A stretch of DNA of 43,879 nucleotides. Origin: Candidatus Methylomirabilota bacterium (GTDB lineage: Bacteria > Methylomirabilota > Methylomirabilia > Methylomirabilales > 2-02-FULL-66-22). Where the stretch lies: contig JACQXP010000106.1 in assembly GCA_016208645.1 (NCBI GenBank), positions 1-43,879 on the forward strand, read 5' to 3'. The notes under the pieces were generated by a model, which was given only the letters and a program-made list of their open reading frames with translations, had not been told where the DNA came from and did no database searches. Below, one piece after another: positions 31,315-39,426 of this stretch. Numbering within the stretch: position 1 is the stretch's first letter; each line of letters opens with the position of its first letter. The translations under genes and the position numbers were made by a program.

Positions 31315-32658
31315 ATGATTGCGTGCCGCAGGAGGGCGGGCGCCGCCTGCCTCTGTGCCCTGATCCTGGCCGCCCTGCTCCCGGCAGGCCAGGTCCGGGC
31401 CGAGACGCCGCGGCCTCCGGGGATCCGGATCCTCGTGGTCAAGACCGAGGCCGAGGCGCGCGACGCCATTGCGGCCTACACGGCCGGAACCCCCTTCGAC
31501 CGGCTCGTCCGCGAACGCTCCATCGGCCCGGAGCGGGAGCGGGGCGGATACCTCGGCCGGCTGAACCCGGCCAGCCTGGCGCCGGCGGCCCGAGCGCTTG
31601 TGAGCAAGACGCCGCGGGGACGCCTGACCCCGCTCTTCCGCACCGAGAACGGGTTCGCCGTGATCCAGGTGGTCACGGCCCAGGAAGAGCAGGAGCTGGA
31701 GGCGCGGGCTCGGGCGGAGCCCGAGGCGCGCGAGCTGCTCCAGCGGGGGACCCAGCTCGCGCAGGCGGGGGATCTCGAGGGGGCCCAGCCCCTCCTCCGG
31801 CGGGCCCTCGAATTGAACCCCGACCTGGAGGACGCGCACTTCAACCTGGCCATGATCTACCGGAAGCAGGGGAACCTTGAGGCGGCCATTGCGGCGATGC
31901 GGCAGGTGACCCAGCTCCATCCCGACGACTTCGAGGCGCAGATGCGCCTGGGCGCCTGGTTGTTCGAGCGACGCCGGTACCCGGAGGCCTCCGAGGCATA
32001 CGAGCGGGCGGCGACGCTTCAGATGGGGTCGCGGGACGCGTGGCTGAAACTGGCGCAGGCCTACGAGGCTGCCGGCAAGGCCAGGGCCGCGGTGGGGGCC
32101 TACCGGCAGGCCATCACGCTCCAGGCGGGGAATGACCCGGCCCTGTATGAGGCATGGCTCCGGGCGGCCATGCAGGCGAAGGATGGCCCGGCAGCGGTTG
32201 CGGCGGCGCGGAAATTTCAGGCGCTCCGACCCGGCCACGAGGGGTTCCTGGCGCTGGGCGAGGCCCTCCTGCTGAACAGTGAGGCCGAGGCGGCGGTCCA
32301 GGAATACCAGAAGGCCGTGGCCCTGTCACCCTCGTCCGCAGCGGCCCATGCCGGGCTGGGCGCGGCCTCCCTGCGGGTGGGCCAGGCCGAGCCTGCGGCG
32401 GAGCACTTCCTGCGGGCGGTCCAGCTGGAGCCCCAGAACCCGGCCCACTACCGGACCCTGGCCCGCCTGTACGAGGGGCAGGGGCGCCTCGATCTCGCCG
32501 TCGTGGCCTTGCGGGACGGGGTGAGCGCGGCCGCCCTGTCGTCGCCGAAGCTGCAGGCCGAGGTGGCCGAGGAACTCGCCGCCCTCTATGAACGCGCCGG
32601 CATGGGCCGCGAGGCCGCGCTGGAGCGACTCCGGGTACAATCTCTCCGCAGCCCCTGA
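31315..32658 (+). CDS. Exported parvulin-like/TPR protein
   Basis: A 447-residue protein from ATG 31315 with a signal peptide (CRRRAGAACLCALILAALL then GQVRAE). GTG 31267, overlapping the MFS stop, is an alternative that would add 16 residues. Residues about 35-125 look like a PpiC/parvulin rotamase domain (FDRLVRERSIGPERERGGYLGRL, and FRTENGFAVIQV). Residues about 140-435 are eight or so TPR units (GDLEGAQPLLRRALELNPDLEDAHFNLAMIY and so on). It may be a periplasmic folding or assembly factor. The combination is known from exported TPR proteins, but I cannot name a partner. Confidence 0.8.
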   Translation: MIACRRRAGAACLCALILAALLPAGQVRAETPRPPGIRILVVKTEAEARDAIAAYTAGTPFDRLVRERSIGPERERGGYLGRLNPASLAPAARALVSKTPRGRLTPLFRTENGFAVIQVVTAQEEQELEARARAEPEARELLQRGTQLAQAGDLEGAQPLLRRALELNPDLEDAHFNLAMIYRKQGNLEAAIAAMRQVTQLHPDDFEAQMRLGAWLFERRRYPEASEAYERAATLQMGSRDAWLKLAQAYEAAGKARAAVGAYRQAITLQAGNDPALYEAWLRAAMQAKDGPAAVAAARKFQALRPGHEGFLALGEALLLNSEAEAAVQEYQKAVALSPSSAAAHAGLGAASLRVGQAEPAAEHFLRAVQLEPQNPAHYRTLARLYEGQGRLDLAVVALRDGVSAAALSSPKLQAEVAEELAALYERAGMGREAALERLRVQSLRSP

Positions 32659-32712
32659 TATCCGTCCGCTCGCTCGCAGGAGTCCGTGACTCCCCTTTCG
32701 GAGAATTTCCGC
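32659..32712. other. Short gap before the gntR promoter
   Basis: 54 bases between the TPR gene and the -35 box. A weak inverted repeat (GGAGTCCGTGACTCC, about 32679-32693) is present without a T-run. It may help terminate the upstream transcript. Confidence 0.35.
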
Positions 32713-32756
32713 TTGACAGAGGAAGGGGGTCACGGGTAGACAGTATGCTGTATACA
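32713..32756 (+). promoter_or_regulatory. gntR promoter with operator-like palindrome
   Basis: TTGACA (32713-32718) and TAGACA (32737-32742) are separated by 18 bases. Just downstream is the perfect palindrome TGTATACA (32749-32756), which fits the TNGTATACNA core bound by FadR/VanR-type GntR regulators and overlaps the expected transcription start. The regulator therefore probably represses its own operon. The same TTGACAGAG and GTAGACA elements recur at 41026-41055. Confidence 0.75.
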
Positions 32757-32771
32757 CCGATTGGAGGTCGC

Positions 32772-33500
32772 GTGGCCCAGCCCGCCCCCGTCCTGCCCCT
32801 GGAGAACCACCAGTCGCTGCGCGAGCGGATCGTCAACCGCCTGCGCCAGGCGATCATCGCGGGGGACCTCCCCCCCAAGACCCGCCTCATGGAACCGGAA
32901 CTCGCCAGGCGACTGGGCGTCAGCCGCACCCCCCTGCGCGAGGCGATCCGCCACCTGGAGGCGGAAGGCCTGCTGGCCGCCGTCCCCCGCGTGGGCACCT
33001 TCGTCACCGAGGTAAGCCCCCGGGACGTGGAGGATACCTACGCCATCCGCGGGGTCCTGGAGGGGCTGGCGGCGCGACAGGCGGCCGAGAATCCCGACCC
33101 CGCCAAGGCCGAGCGGCTCCGGGCCATCCTGGCCGAGTTGGCGCGGAAGACGTCCGACTACCGCTTGTACCACGCGGCGGCCGGGCGGTTCCACGAGGCG
33201 ATCTTTCTCCTCTCGGGGAACCAGCGCCTCCAGGCCATGTACCACTCCCTGACCCATCAGGTCGCCCGGTTCCGCACCCTCTCCCTGGCCGTGCCCCAGC
33301 GCCCGAAGGTGTCCTTCCGGGAGCACCGGCGGATCGCCGAGGCCATCCTGCGCGGTCGGGGGGCGGAGGCGGAGCGACTGATGCGAGCCCATATCGAAGG
33401 CGCGCGGGCAGTCCTCAGGAAGCGCATCACCCCCCAAGAAGGCGGGCTGCGGCCCAGGAGTAGACCCAGGGGGAAATCCACAGCGAGGAAACGAGGATGA
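32772..33500 (+). CDS. GntR-family transcriptional regulator (FCD type)
   Basis: A 242-residue regulator. The GTG at 32772 is five bases behind GGAGG; ATG 32745 would lie inside the operator and is unlikely. The N-terminal winged helix-turn-helix reads LRERIVNRLRQAIIAGDLPPKTRLMEPELARRLGVSRTPLREAIRHLEAEGLL. The C-terminal FCD effector domain keeps metal-binding positions (FHEAIFLLSGN, FREHRRIAEAI, MRAHIEGAR), so it should sense a metal-bound carboxylate. Its stop overlaps the MmgE/PrpD start (ATGA), so it is the first gene of the catabolic operon it probably controls. Confidence 0.92.
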   Translation: MAQPAPVLPLENHQSLRERIVNRLRQAIIAGDLPPKTRLMEPELARRLGVSRTPLREAIRHLEAEGLLAAVPRVGTFVTEVSPRDVEDTYAIRGVLEGLAARQAAENPDPAKAERLRAILAELARKTSDYRLYHAAAGRFHEAIFLLSGNQRLQAMYHSLTHQVARFRTLSLAVPQRPKVSFREHRRIAEAILRGRGAEAERLMRAHIEGARAVLRKRITPQEGGLRPRSRPRGKSTARKRG

Positions 33501-34912
33501 GCTCAACACGAGTCGACGCGGACCCCGGATCACTCACTGCCTACGTCGCCGAATTCATCGCCTCCACGCAGTACGCGGATCTCCCGAAGAATGTCGTGCA
33601 GCTTGGAAAGAAGTCCATCCTCGACGGGCTGGGGCTGGCCCTGGCTGGCTCCGTGGCGAAGAGCGGAGAACTTGTCCGTCGACACCTGCAGGGCCTCGGG
33701 AGCGCCAGCGCCGTGGCCAGCGTCATCGGAGCCAGCCTGCGGGTGCCGGCCCGCTTCGCGGCCTTCGCCAACGGCACCGCCATCCATGCGGACGATTATG
33801 ACGACACCCAGTTGGCCGTGGCCAAGGACCGGGTCTACGGCCTGCTCACCCATCCCACGGCCCCGGCCCTGCCGGCGGTGCTGGCGGTGGCAGAGCGAGA
33901 CGGCCGCTCGGGCAAGGACCTGCTGACCGCGTATCACGTCGGCGTAGAAGTGGAGTGCAAGATCGCTGAAGCGATTCACCCGCGGCACTACCAGCACGGG
34001 TTCCACTCCACGGCGACCTGCGGGACGTTCGGCGCGGCGGCCGGGCTGGCCAACCTGTGCGGACTGCCCGCCGAGGTCGCCTGCGTTGCCCTGGGGATCG
34101 CCGGCAGCCTGTCGGCCGGACTCCGGGAGAACTTCGGGACGATGACGAAGCCCCTGCATGCGGGCCGCGCCGCGGAGAGCGGCGTCATCGCGGCGGAGTT
34201 CGCCGCCCTGGGCTTCACGGCGACCCCCACGATCCTGGAGGCGCCCCGGGGGTTCTTCCGGGCCGCGGGCGGGGGCCACGACGAGGGGGCCATTCGAGGG
34301 AGGTTGGGGAACCCCTGGACCTTCGCGAATCCGGGGGTGTCCATCAAGCCGCATCCTTCCGGGTCGCTGACCCACCCCGGCATGACCCTCATGCTCTCGC
34401 TCATCACGCAACATGAGATTCGACCCAACCAAGTTGAGCGCGTGAGGGTCGGCACCAACCAGAACATGCCCAATGCCCTCATCCATCACCGGCCCAGGAC
34501 GGAACTCCAGGCGAAGTTCAGCATGGAGTTCTGCATGGCCATCCTGCTCCTGGAGCAGAAGGCCGGACTGCCCGAGTTCACCGATGAAGTCGTCAACCGG
34601 CCGGACGTGCAGGCGATGATCCAGAAGGTGGACTTCGGCGTCCATCCCGACGCCGAGGCCGCCGGCTATGACAAGATGACGACGATCATCGAGATCACGC
34701 TCACGGGCGGGCGAACGATTTCCGGTCGCGCCGATTTCGGCAAGGGCAGCCCGGCGAATCCGATGAGCTACGAGGAGGTGGCGGACAAGTTCCGGGGGTG
34801 TGCCGCCTTCAGCCGGTGGCCGTCGGACAAGACAGAACGGGTCATCAACTTGGTCAAGCGGCTGGAGGACCTTCCTGACGTGCGGGAGCTGACCGCGCTG
34901 CTCTCGCGCTAG
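33497..34912 (+). CDS. MmgE/PrpD family protein
   Basis: A 471-residue MmgE/PrpD protein. The family holds 2-methylcitrate dehydratase, cis-aconitate decarboxylase and many unassigned dehydratases/isomerases of tricarboxylates or related acids. Family blocks are KKSILDGLGLALAG, FANGTAIHADDYDDTQ (active-site HxDD region), HPTAPALPAVLAVAE, HSTATCGTFGAAAGLANL, and MTKPLHAGRAAESGVIAAEFAALGFT with the KPxHxG catalytic loop. C-terminal KMTTIIEITLTGG follows. With a GntR regulator and a TTT transporter alongside, the substrate is likely a polycarboxylate, but the reaction cannot be read from sequence. Confidence 0.9.
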   Translation: MSSTRVDADPGSLTAYVAEFIASTQYADLPKNVVQLGKKSILDGLGLALAGSVAKSGELVRRHLQGLGSASAVASVIGASLRVPARFAAFANGTAIHADDYDDTQLAVAKDRVYGLLTHPTAPALPAVLAVAERDGRSGKDLLTAYHVGVEVECKIAEAIHPRHYQHGFHSTATCGTFGAAAGLANLCGLPAEVACVALGIAGSLSAGLRENFGTMTKPLHAGRAAESGVIAAEFAALGFTATPTILEAPRGFFRAAGGGHDEGAIRGRLGNPWTFANPGVSIKPHPSGSLTHPGMTLMLSLITQHEIRPNQVERVRVGTNQNMPNALIHHRPRTELQAKFSMEFCMAILLLEQKAGLPEFTDEVVNRPDVQAMIQKVDFGVHPDAEAAGYDKMTTIIEITLTGGRTISGRADFGKGSPANPMSYEEVADKFRGCAAFSRWPSDKTERVINLVKRLEDLPDVRELTALLSR

Positions 34913-34986
34913 GCGACCGCCCCAGGCTCGGCAGTGTGGCGAAGGCGGATTGGTTTCCTGCTTTCATCCGAGGATGAGGGGCCCGG

Positions 34987-35007
34987 AAGGGCTCGTGTCG
35001 AGTCCTT
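34987..35007 (+). other. Hairpin before tctC
   Basis: AAGGGCTCG (34987-34995) pairs with CGAGTCCTT (34999-35007) around TGT with one G-U pair. It lies 25 bases before the tctC start, in the 120-base gap after MmgE/PrpD. No T-run follows. It may stabilise the mRNA of the abundant binding protein or hinder read-through. Confidence 0.5.
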
Positions 35008-35032
35008 CAGGGGCTCCGGGAGGAGGTGCCCG

Positions 35033-36007
35033 ATGAGAACGCATTGGAGGCTGAGTGTTGCGATCCTGATCGCGGTGGGCCTGACCATGGGCCTGGGGAA
35101 CGTGGGCGAAGCCGCGAAGTTCCCGGAGAAGCCGATTACCCTGGTGGTCCACGCCTCGGCGGGTGGGGGCAGTGACATCTTCGCCCGAACGCTGGCAGCC
35201 GCCTTCGAGAAGGAGAAACTGGTCCCCCAGCCGATCGTCGTGGAGAACAAGCCGGGCGGCAGCGGCGCCATCGCCTTTGCCTACGTCGGGGGCAAGAAGA
35301 AAGACCCCTACTACCTCCTCACGGCCGTGACCAGCTTCCTGACCACGCCCATCCTCAGGAAGTCACAAGTCACCTACAAGGATTTCACCCCGATCGCCAA
35401 TTTCGCCTTTGACGAGTACGTGGTGATCGTCCGGGCCGAGTCGAAGTACAAGTCCATGAAGGACATCGTGAGCGACGCCAAGGCCAATCCCAAGAGGATC
35501 ACCGTGGGGGGGACCCAACTGGGCTCGTCCGACTCGATCTGCGCGTACCTCATCGAGAAGGCGGCGGGGGTCCAGTTGAACTACATCGTGTTCAACAGCG
35601 GCGGGGAGGTCAATGCGGCCCTCATGGGCGGGCACATTGACATCGCCGTTGCCAACCCGGGCGAAGCCCTGGAGCTGGCGAAAGCGAACAAGGTGCGGAC
35701 GCTCGGCGTCTTTTCGGAGAAGCGACTCGCCGGGGCCCCCGATGTCCCCACCCTGAAGGAGCAAGGGCTCAACGCCGTCTACGTGCAGAATCGGGGACTC
35801 GTGGCTCCGGCCGAGATCCCCGAGGAGGCGCGCAAGGTGCTGGAGGAGGCGCTCCTGAAATACACGAAGACCGACGTCTTCAAGAAATACGTCAAGGAGA
35901 ACATGCTCTCCGAGGCCTGGATGGACGGCTCGACCTTTGGCAAGTGGCTGGACGGGGAACATGCCCGGTATCAGGAAGTGCTCAAGGCGATGGGCCTGTT
36001 GAAATAG
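35033..36007 (+). CDS. tctC: TctC-type tripartite tricarboxylate receptor
   Basis: The periplasmic solute-binding component (Bug/TctC family) of a TTT transporter. The ATG at 35033 follows GGGAGGAGGTG and gives 324 residues with a signal peptide (RLSVAILIAVGLTMGLG, cut near GEA-AK). Mature-protein motifs are FPEKPITLVVHASAGGGSDIFAR, VVENKPGGSGAIA, ITVGGTQLGSSD, NSGGEVNAALMGGHIDIAVANPGE and FSEKRLAGAPDVPTLKEQG. Bug proteins bind small carboxylates through backbone contacts in the GGGSD and GG loops. A longer upstream frame has no ribosome site. Confidence 0.93.
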   Translation: MRTHWRLSVAILIAVGLTMGLGNVGEAAKFPEKPITLVVHASAGGGSDIFARTLAAAFEKEKLVPQPIVVENKPGGSGAIAFAYVGGKKKDPYYLLTAVTSFLTTPILRKSQVTYKDFTPIANFAFDEYVVIVRAESKYKSMKDIVSDAKANPKRITVGGTQLGSSDSICAYLIEKAAGVQLNYIVFNSGGEVNAALMGGHIDIAVANPGEALELAKANKVRTLGVFSEKRLAGAPDVPTLKEQGLNAVYVQNRGLVAPAEIPEEARKVLEEALLKYTKTDVFKKYVKENMLSEAWMDGSTFGKWLDGEHARYQEVLKAMGLLK

Positions 36008-36020
36008 CCACGAGGCCAAA

Positions 36021-36053
36021 CCGGGCGGAGCGCGCGACGGCTGCTCCGCCCGG
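36021..36053 (+). other. Perfect 11-bp hairpin between tctC and tctB
   Basis: CCGGGCGGAGC (36021-36031) pairs perfectly with 36043-36053 around an 11-base loop, 14 bases after the tctC stop and without a T-run. Such stems after a solute-binding gene commonly protect the upstream message and let the receptor be made in excess over the membrane subunits. Confidence 0.75.
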
Positions 36054-36100
36054 CCCGCTGTGCGCTTCGGCCTCCCCGTAGAGGAAAGGCAGGTCCGGCG

Positions 36101-36559
36101 ATGCGACGGGCCGACCAGGTCACCGGCATCATCGTCTTGGTGTTCTCGCTCACCCTCATGGAAGGGTCCCGACGCCTGCCCCCCAGCGCCACATTCGGGC
36201 CGGGGGCCGGGTTCCTGCCCTTCTGGCTCGGGGCGCTCATGGCCGTTCTTTCCGCCCTGCTGCTGGTCAAGGCCTGCCTCCAGCCGGTGGCTTCGGCGGA
36301 CACGGCCCTCTTTCCGAATCGCCGGGTGCTGATTCCGGTGGGGGCAACCATCGGGAGCCTGGCCGCCTATATTCTCGTGCTGGACCGGCTTGGCTTCCTG
36401 CTCGGCACGGGGCTCCTCACCGCGTTCCTGCTCGGCGTCGTGGAGCGCGAACGGTGGTTCACGACCGTACTGGTGGCCGTGCTGAATGCCGTTGGGCTGT
36501 ATGTCGTGTTCCACCTGTTGTTGGGCGTGAGCCTTCCGAAGAGTGTCCTTGGTTTTTAG
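36101..36559 (+). CDS. tctB: TctB small membrane subunit
   Basis: A 152-residue membrane protein with about four hydrophobic helices, in the fixed place between tctC and tctA. The pattern RADQVTGIIVLVFSLTLMEGSRRLP with FGPGAGFLPFWLGALMAVLSALLL is typical of TctB. The ATG at 36101 has only a weak purine stretch (GGAAAGG further up) as ribosome site. The subunit pairs with TctA in the inner membrane and is needed for transport, although its exact role is poorly known. Confidence 0.88.
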   Translation: MRRADQVTGIIVLVFSLTLMEGSRRLPPSATFGPGAGFLPFWLGALMAVLSALLLVKACLQPVASADTALFPNRRVLIPVGATIGSLAAYILVLDRLGFLLGTGLLTAFLLGVVERERWFTTVLVAVLNAVGLYVVFHLLLGVSLPKSVLGF

Positions 36560-36670
36560 GGCAGCCATGCGCCTTTCGCGGGCTTCCGTTTCGCACGCGA
36601 TCGCAGGCTGACGATACTGCACCGCAGCTCCATCGGTAAATTCGCCGCGCTGCGGGTGGGAAGAAATCCG

Positions 36671-38185
36671 ATGGATGTCTTCCAGAACATTCTGATGGGC
36701 TTTCGGGTGGCCCTCTCATTCCAGAATCTCCTCTTCTGCTTCGTGGGCGTCACGCTGGGCACCCTGATCGGCGTGCTGCCGGGCATCGGACCGGTCACCG
36801 GCGTGGCGATCCTCATCCCCATCACGTTCGGCCTGAATCCCACCACGGCGATCATCACCATGGCCGGGGTCTACTATGGGGCCATGTACGGCGGGTCCAC
36901 CACGTCCATTCTCATCAACGTCCCGGGCGAATCGTCGTCGGTCATGACCACCCTGGACGGCTACCAGATGGCCCGGAAGGGACGGGCCGGCCCCGCCCTG
37001 GGCATGGCCGCCTTCTCGTCCTTCATGGCGGGAACCCTTGCCGTGGTCCTGCTCACCTTCATCGCCCCTCCATTGGCCAGCGTCGCCCTCTCCTTCGGGC
37101 CGCCGGAGTATTTCGCCTTGACCTTCATGGGGTTGACCCTGGTGACCAGCCTGTCCGGGCAGTCCATGCTCAAGGGCATCATGAGCGGCGTCTTCGGCCT
37201 GATCGTGGCCTGTGTGGGCCTCGACGCCATCAGCGGCGAGGAGCGATTCACGTTCGGCAACATCTACCTGCTGGACGGGATGGGCTTCATCGGGGTGGCG
37301 GTGGGGCTCTTTGCCGTGGCCGAGGTGCTGGTCAACTTGGAAGAGCCGATGGAACAGGTGTTCGTCCAGACCGCGCTCAGCCTGCGGACCCTGTTCCCGA
37401 ACCTGCAGGACTGGAAGGATTCGCTGGGACCCATCGGGCGAAGCTCTCTGCTGGGTTTTTTCATCGGCGTCCTGCCGGGGGCAGGGGCGACCATCGCCTC
37501 CTTCATGTCGTATGCGATGGAGAAGAAGCTCAGCAAACACCCGGAGAAGTTCGGTACCGGGATCATCCAGGGCGTGGCCGCGCCGGAAGGCGCCAACAAT
37601 GCCGCCGCCGGAGGGGCGATGGTCCCGCTCCTGACCCTGGGCATCCCCGGCTCGGGGACCACGGCCGTGCTCTTGGGCGCGCTCCTCATCCATGGGCTGC
37701 GACCGGGTCCTCTGCTGTTCCAGAACAACCCCGATTTCGTCTGGGGCGTGATCGCCAGCATGTACATCGGCAACGTCTTGCTGCTCGTCCTGAATCTCCC
37801 GTTGGTCGGGATCTGGGCCAGCATGTTGCGCGTCCCCTACCGGATCCTCATGCCTCTCATCGTGACGATCTCCGCCGTGGGCGTGTTCGCCACGGACAAC
37901 AATATCTTCGACATGTGGGTCATGTTCGCCTTCGGCATCATCGGGTACCTGATGCGCAAGCTCGAGTTTCCGGCCGCACCGGCGGTGCTGGGCCTGGTGC
38001 TGGGCCCCCTGGTGGAACGATCGCTTCGCCAGTCGCTGACCATATCGCACGGCGACCTGTCCATTTTCTTCACGCGTCCGATCTCTGCGCTGCTGACGAT
38101 CTGCGCCCTGCTGTCGCTCTTCGCCCCTGTCGTTCGCGCCGTCTGGCAGTCGCGCAGGATGTCACCGATGGAGATGAAACCGTAA
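36671..38185 (+). CDS. tctA: TctA large transporter subunit
   Basis: The 12-helix permease of the TTT system, 504 residues from ATG 36671 (GTG 36656 would add five). Signatures are GVLPGIGPVTGVAILIPITFGLNPTTAIITMAGVYYGAMYGGSTTSILINVPGE in the first half and GVLPGAGATIASFMSYAMEKK with GVAAPEGANNAAAGGAMVPLLTLGIPGSGTTA in the second. These are the paired glycine-rich hairpins that form the transport core. Transport is expected to be driven by an ion gradient. It ends 209 bases before the next main gene. Confidence 0.95.
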   Translation: MDVFQNILMGFRVALSFQNLLFCFVGVTLGTLIGVLPGIGPVTGVAILIPITFGLNPTTAIITMAGVYYGAMYGGSTTSILINVPGESSSVMTTLDGYQMARKGRAGPALGMAAFSSFMAGTLAVVLLTFIAPPLASVALSFGPPEYFALTFMGLTLVTSLSGQSMLKGIMSGVFGLIVACVGLDAISGEERFTFGNIYLLDGMGFIGVAVGLFAVAEVLVNLEEPMEQVFVQTALSLRTLFPNLQDWKDSLGPIGRSSLLGFFIGVLPGAGATIASFMSYAMEKKLSKHPEKFGTGIIQGVAAPEGANNAAAGGAMVPLLTLGIPGSGTTAVLLGALLIHGLRPGPLLFQNNPDFVWGVIASMYIGNVLLLVLNLPLVGIWASMLRVPYRILMPLIVTISAVGVFATDNNIFDMWVMFAFGIIGYLMRKLEFPAAPAVLGLVLGPLVERSLRQSLTISHGDLSIFFTRPISALLTICALLSLFAPVVRAVWQSRRMSPMEMKP

Positions 38186-38204
38186 TCCGGAGGAATGACC
38201 AAGG

Positions 38205-38324
38205 TTGCCGGAGAAGATCGCGCGTCTGGGGATGGAGCGGCCCCCCTGCCTGGTGCCCATGGAAGGAGCGAGGGCTGCCCGCGCGCCCCTGAAGCCGCTC
38301 ACGGTCGTGTTTCGTCCAGCGTGA
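38205..38324 (+). other. Possible 39-codon ORF of unknown origin
   Basis: From TTG 38205, behind AGGAATGACCAAGG, a short frame reads LPEKIARLGMERPP then LVPMEGARAARAPLKPLTVVF and stops inside the first copy of the 11-bp direct repeat. The start vaguely resembles the beginning of RidA-family proteins (PEKIARLG-x-x-x-PP). It may be a gene remnant cut by the insertion that brought the heptamer array. Evidence is weak. Confidence 0.2.
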
Positions 38325-38377
38325 TGTCGCACACCATTGGTCATTGAAAATTGGTCATTGGTCATTGTGATGTCGCA
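38321..38377 (+). repeat. Heptamer array 7 bounded by 11-bp direct repeats
   Basis: The word GTGATGTCGCA occurs at 38321-38331 and again at 38367-38377. Between them lie exactly 35 bases, that is five heptamers in one phase: CACCATT, GGTCATT, GAAAATT, GGTCATT, GGTCATT. The layout looks like an insertion of the array with an 11-bp target duplication. The GGTCATT word is like the heptanucleotide repeats (STRR) of heterocystous cyanobacteria, as I remember them. Confidence 0.9.
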
Positions 38378-38394
38378 GACAGGAGGAAGCGACC

Positions 38395-39369
38395 ATGCAG
38401 ATTGCCGGGATCATCGGAGGCGCACGCAAGGTCGTCCGCATCCTCGCGCGGGTCAGGGAAGGGGAGAAGGTCCTGATCGCGGCCGACACCGACACCCCCG
38501 TGGTCGCCGAGGCGCTGGCGACGGCCGCGCTGGAGATCACCCCCGAGGTGGTGACCACGATGATGACGCCCCGGGCCGTGGATGGCGACGAGCCGCCGGC
38601 CGTCGTGGCGGCGGCCCTCCTGGCGGCCGAGGTGGCGCTCATACCCGTGAGCTACTCGATCAGCCACTCGACGGCCGTCCACACCGCGCTCACGCACGGG
38701 ACCCGAGTCCTGTCGCTGCCGGCCACCACCCCCGACCAGCTCGTCCGGGGAGGCGCCGAGGCGGACTTCGAGGCGGCGTCGCCCATCGTGCGGAAGATGG
38801 GCGAGCGCCTGTCCGCGGCCTCCGCGGCGCATCTCACGACGCCGGCGGGCACCGACTGCACCTTCGACCTCCGCGGGCGCTCCGGGAACGCGCACGACTG
38901 CATCCTGGATCGCCCCGGCAAGTTCTCGGCCTTTCCCAATATCGAGGCCAACATCTCTCCCGTGGATGGAACGGCCGAGGGGGTGATCGTCTTCGACGGC
39001 AGCATTCCCAACCTTCGCCTGGGCCGCTTGCGCGATCCGGTGAGGTGCACGGTGAAGAAGGGGAATATCGTGAAGGTCGAGGGCGGCCCCGAGGCCGACA
39101 TGATCCGAAAGGTGTGGGCCGGGATGAAGGATTCGGCGGTGTACAACATCGCGCAGCTGGCCATCGGCCTGAACCCCGCCATCCCCATGCTCACCGGTGT
39201 GTGGGCCCAGGACCATGGCGCCTTTGGCACCGTGCACATCGGCATCGGGACCAGCGCCAATCTCGGTGGAACGACGAAGGCGGCCTGCCACTTCGACGGC
39301 ATGATGTACCGCCCGACACTGACGCTGGACGGTCGTGCGGTCCTGGAGGGTGGAGAGCTGCGAATCTAG
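38395..39369 (+). CDS. M29 aminopeptidase/NicX-like metalloenzyme
   Basis: A 324-residue protein of the family that joins M29 (thermophilic aminopeptidase-like) proteins and 2,5-dihydroxypyridine 5,6-dioxygenase NicX. The ATG at 38395 follows AGGAGGAAG. The C-terminal half matches the family: EGVIVFDGSIPNL, NIAQLAIGLNP, GTVHIGIGTSANLGGTTKAACHFDGMM and the end GRAVLEGGELRI. The His and Asp of CHFD are kept as metal ligands. At the position of the other ligand (His in NicX, Glu in many relatives, before I/L-x-x-G) a Gln is found, so metal binding may be altered. Either hydrolytic or ring-opening dioxygenase chemistry is possible. Surrounding catabolic genes favour the latter. Confidence 0.7.
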   Translation: MQIAGIIGGARKVVRILARVREGEKVLIAADTDTPVVAEALATAALEITPEVVTTMMTPRAVDGDEPPAVVAAALLAAEVALIPVSYSISHSTAVHTALTHGTRVLSLPATTPDQLVRGGAEADFEAASPIVRKMGERLSAASAAHLTTPAGTDCTFDLRGRSGNAHDCILDRPGKFSAFPNIEANISPVDGTAEGVIVFDGSIPNLRLGRLRDPVRCTVKKGNIVKVEGGPEADMIRKVWAGMKDSAVYNIAQLAIGLNPAIPMLTGVWAQDHGAFGTVHIGIGTSANLGGTTKAACHFDGMMYRPTLTLDGRAVLEGGELRI

Positions 39370-39426
39370 TGCGGCGTCCCAGAAGTTCGCGGCATGAGGG
39401 GGCGCCCCCCGGAGAAAGGAGATCCC

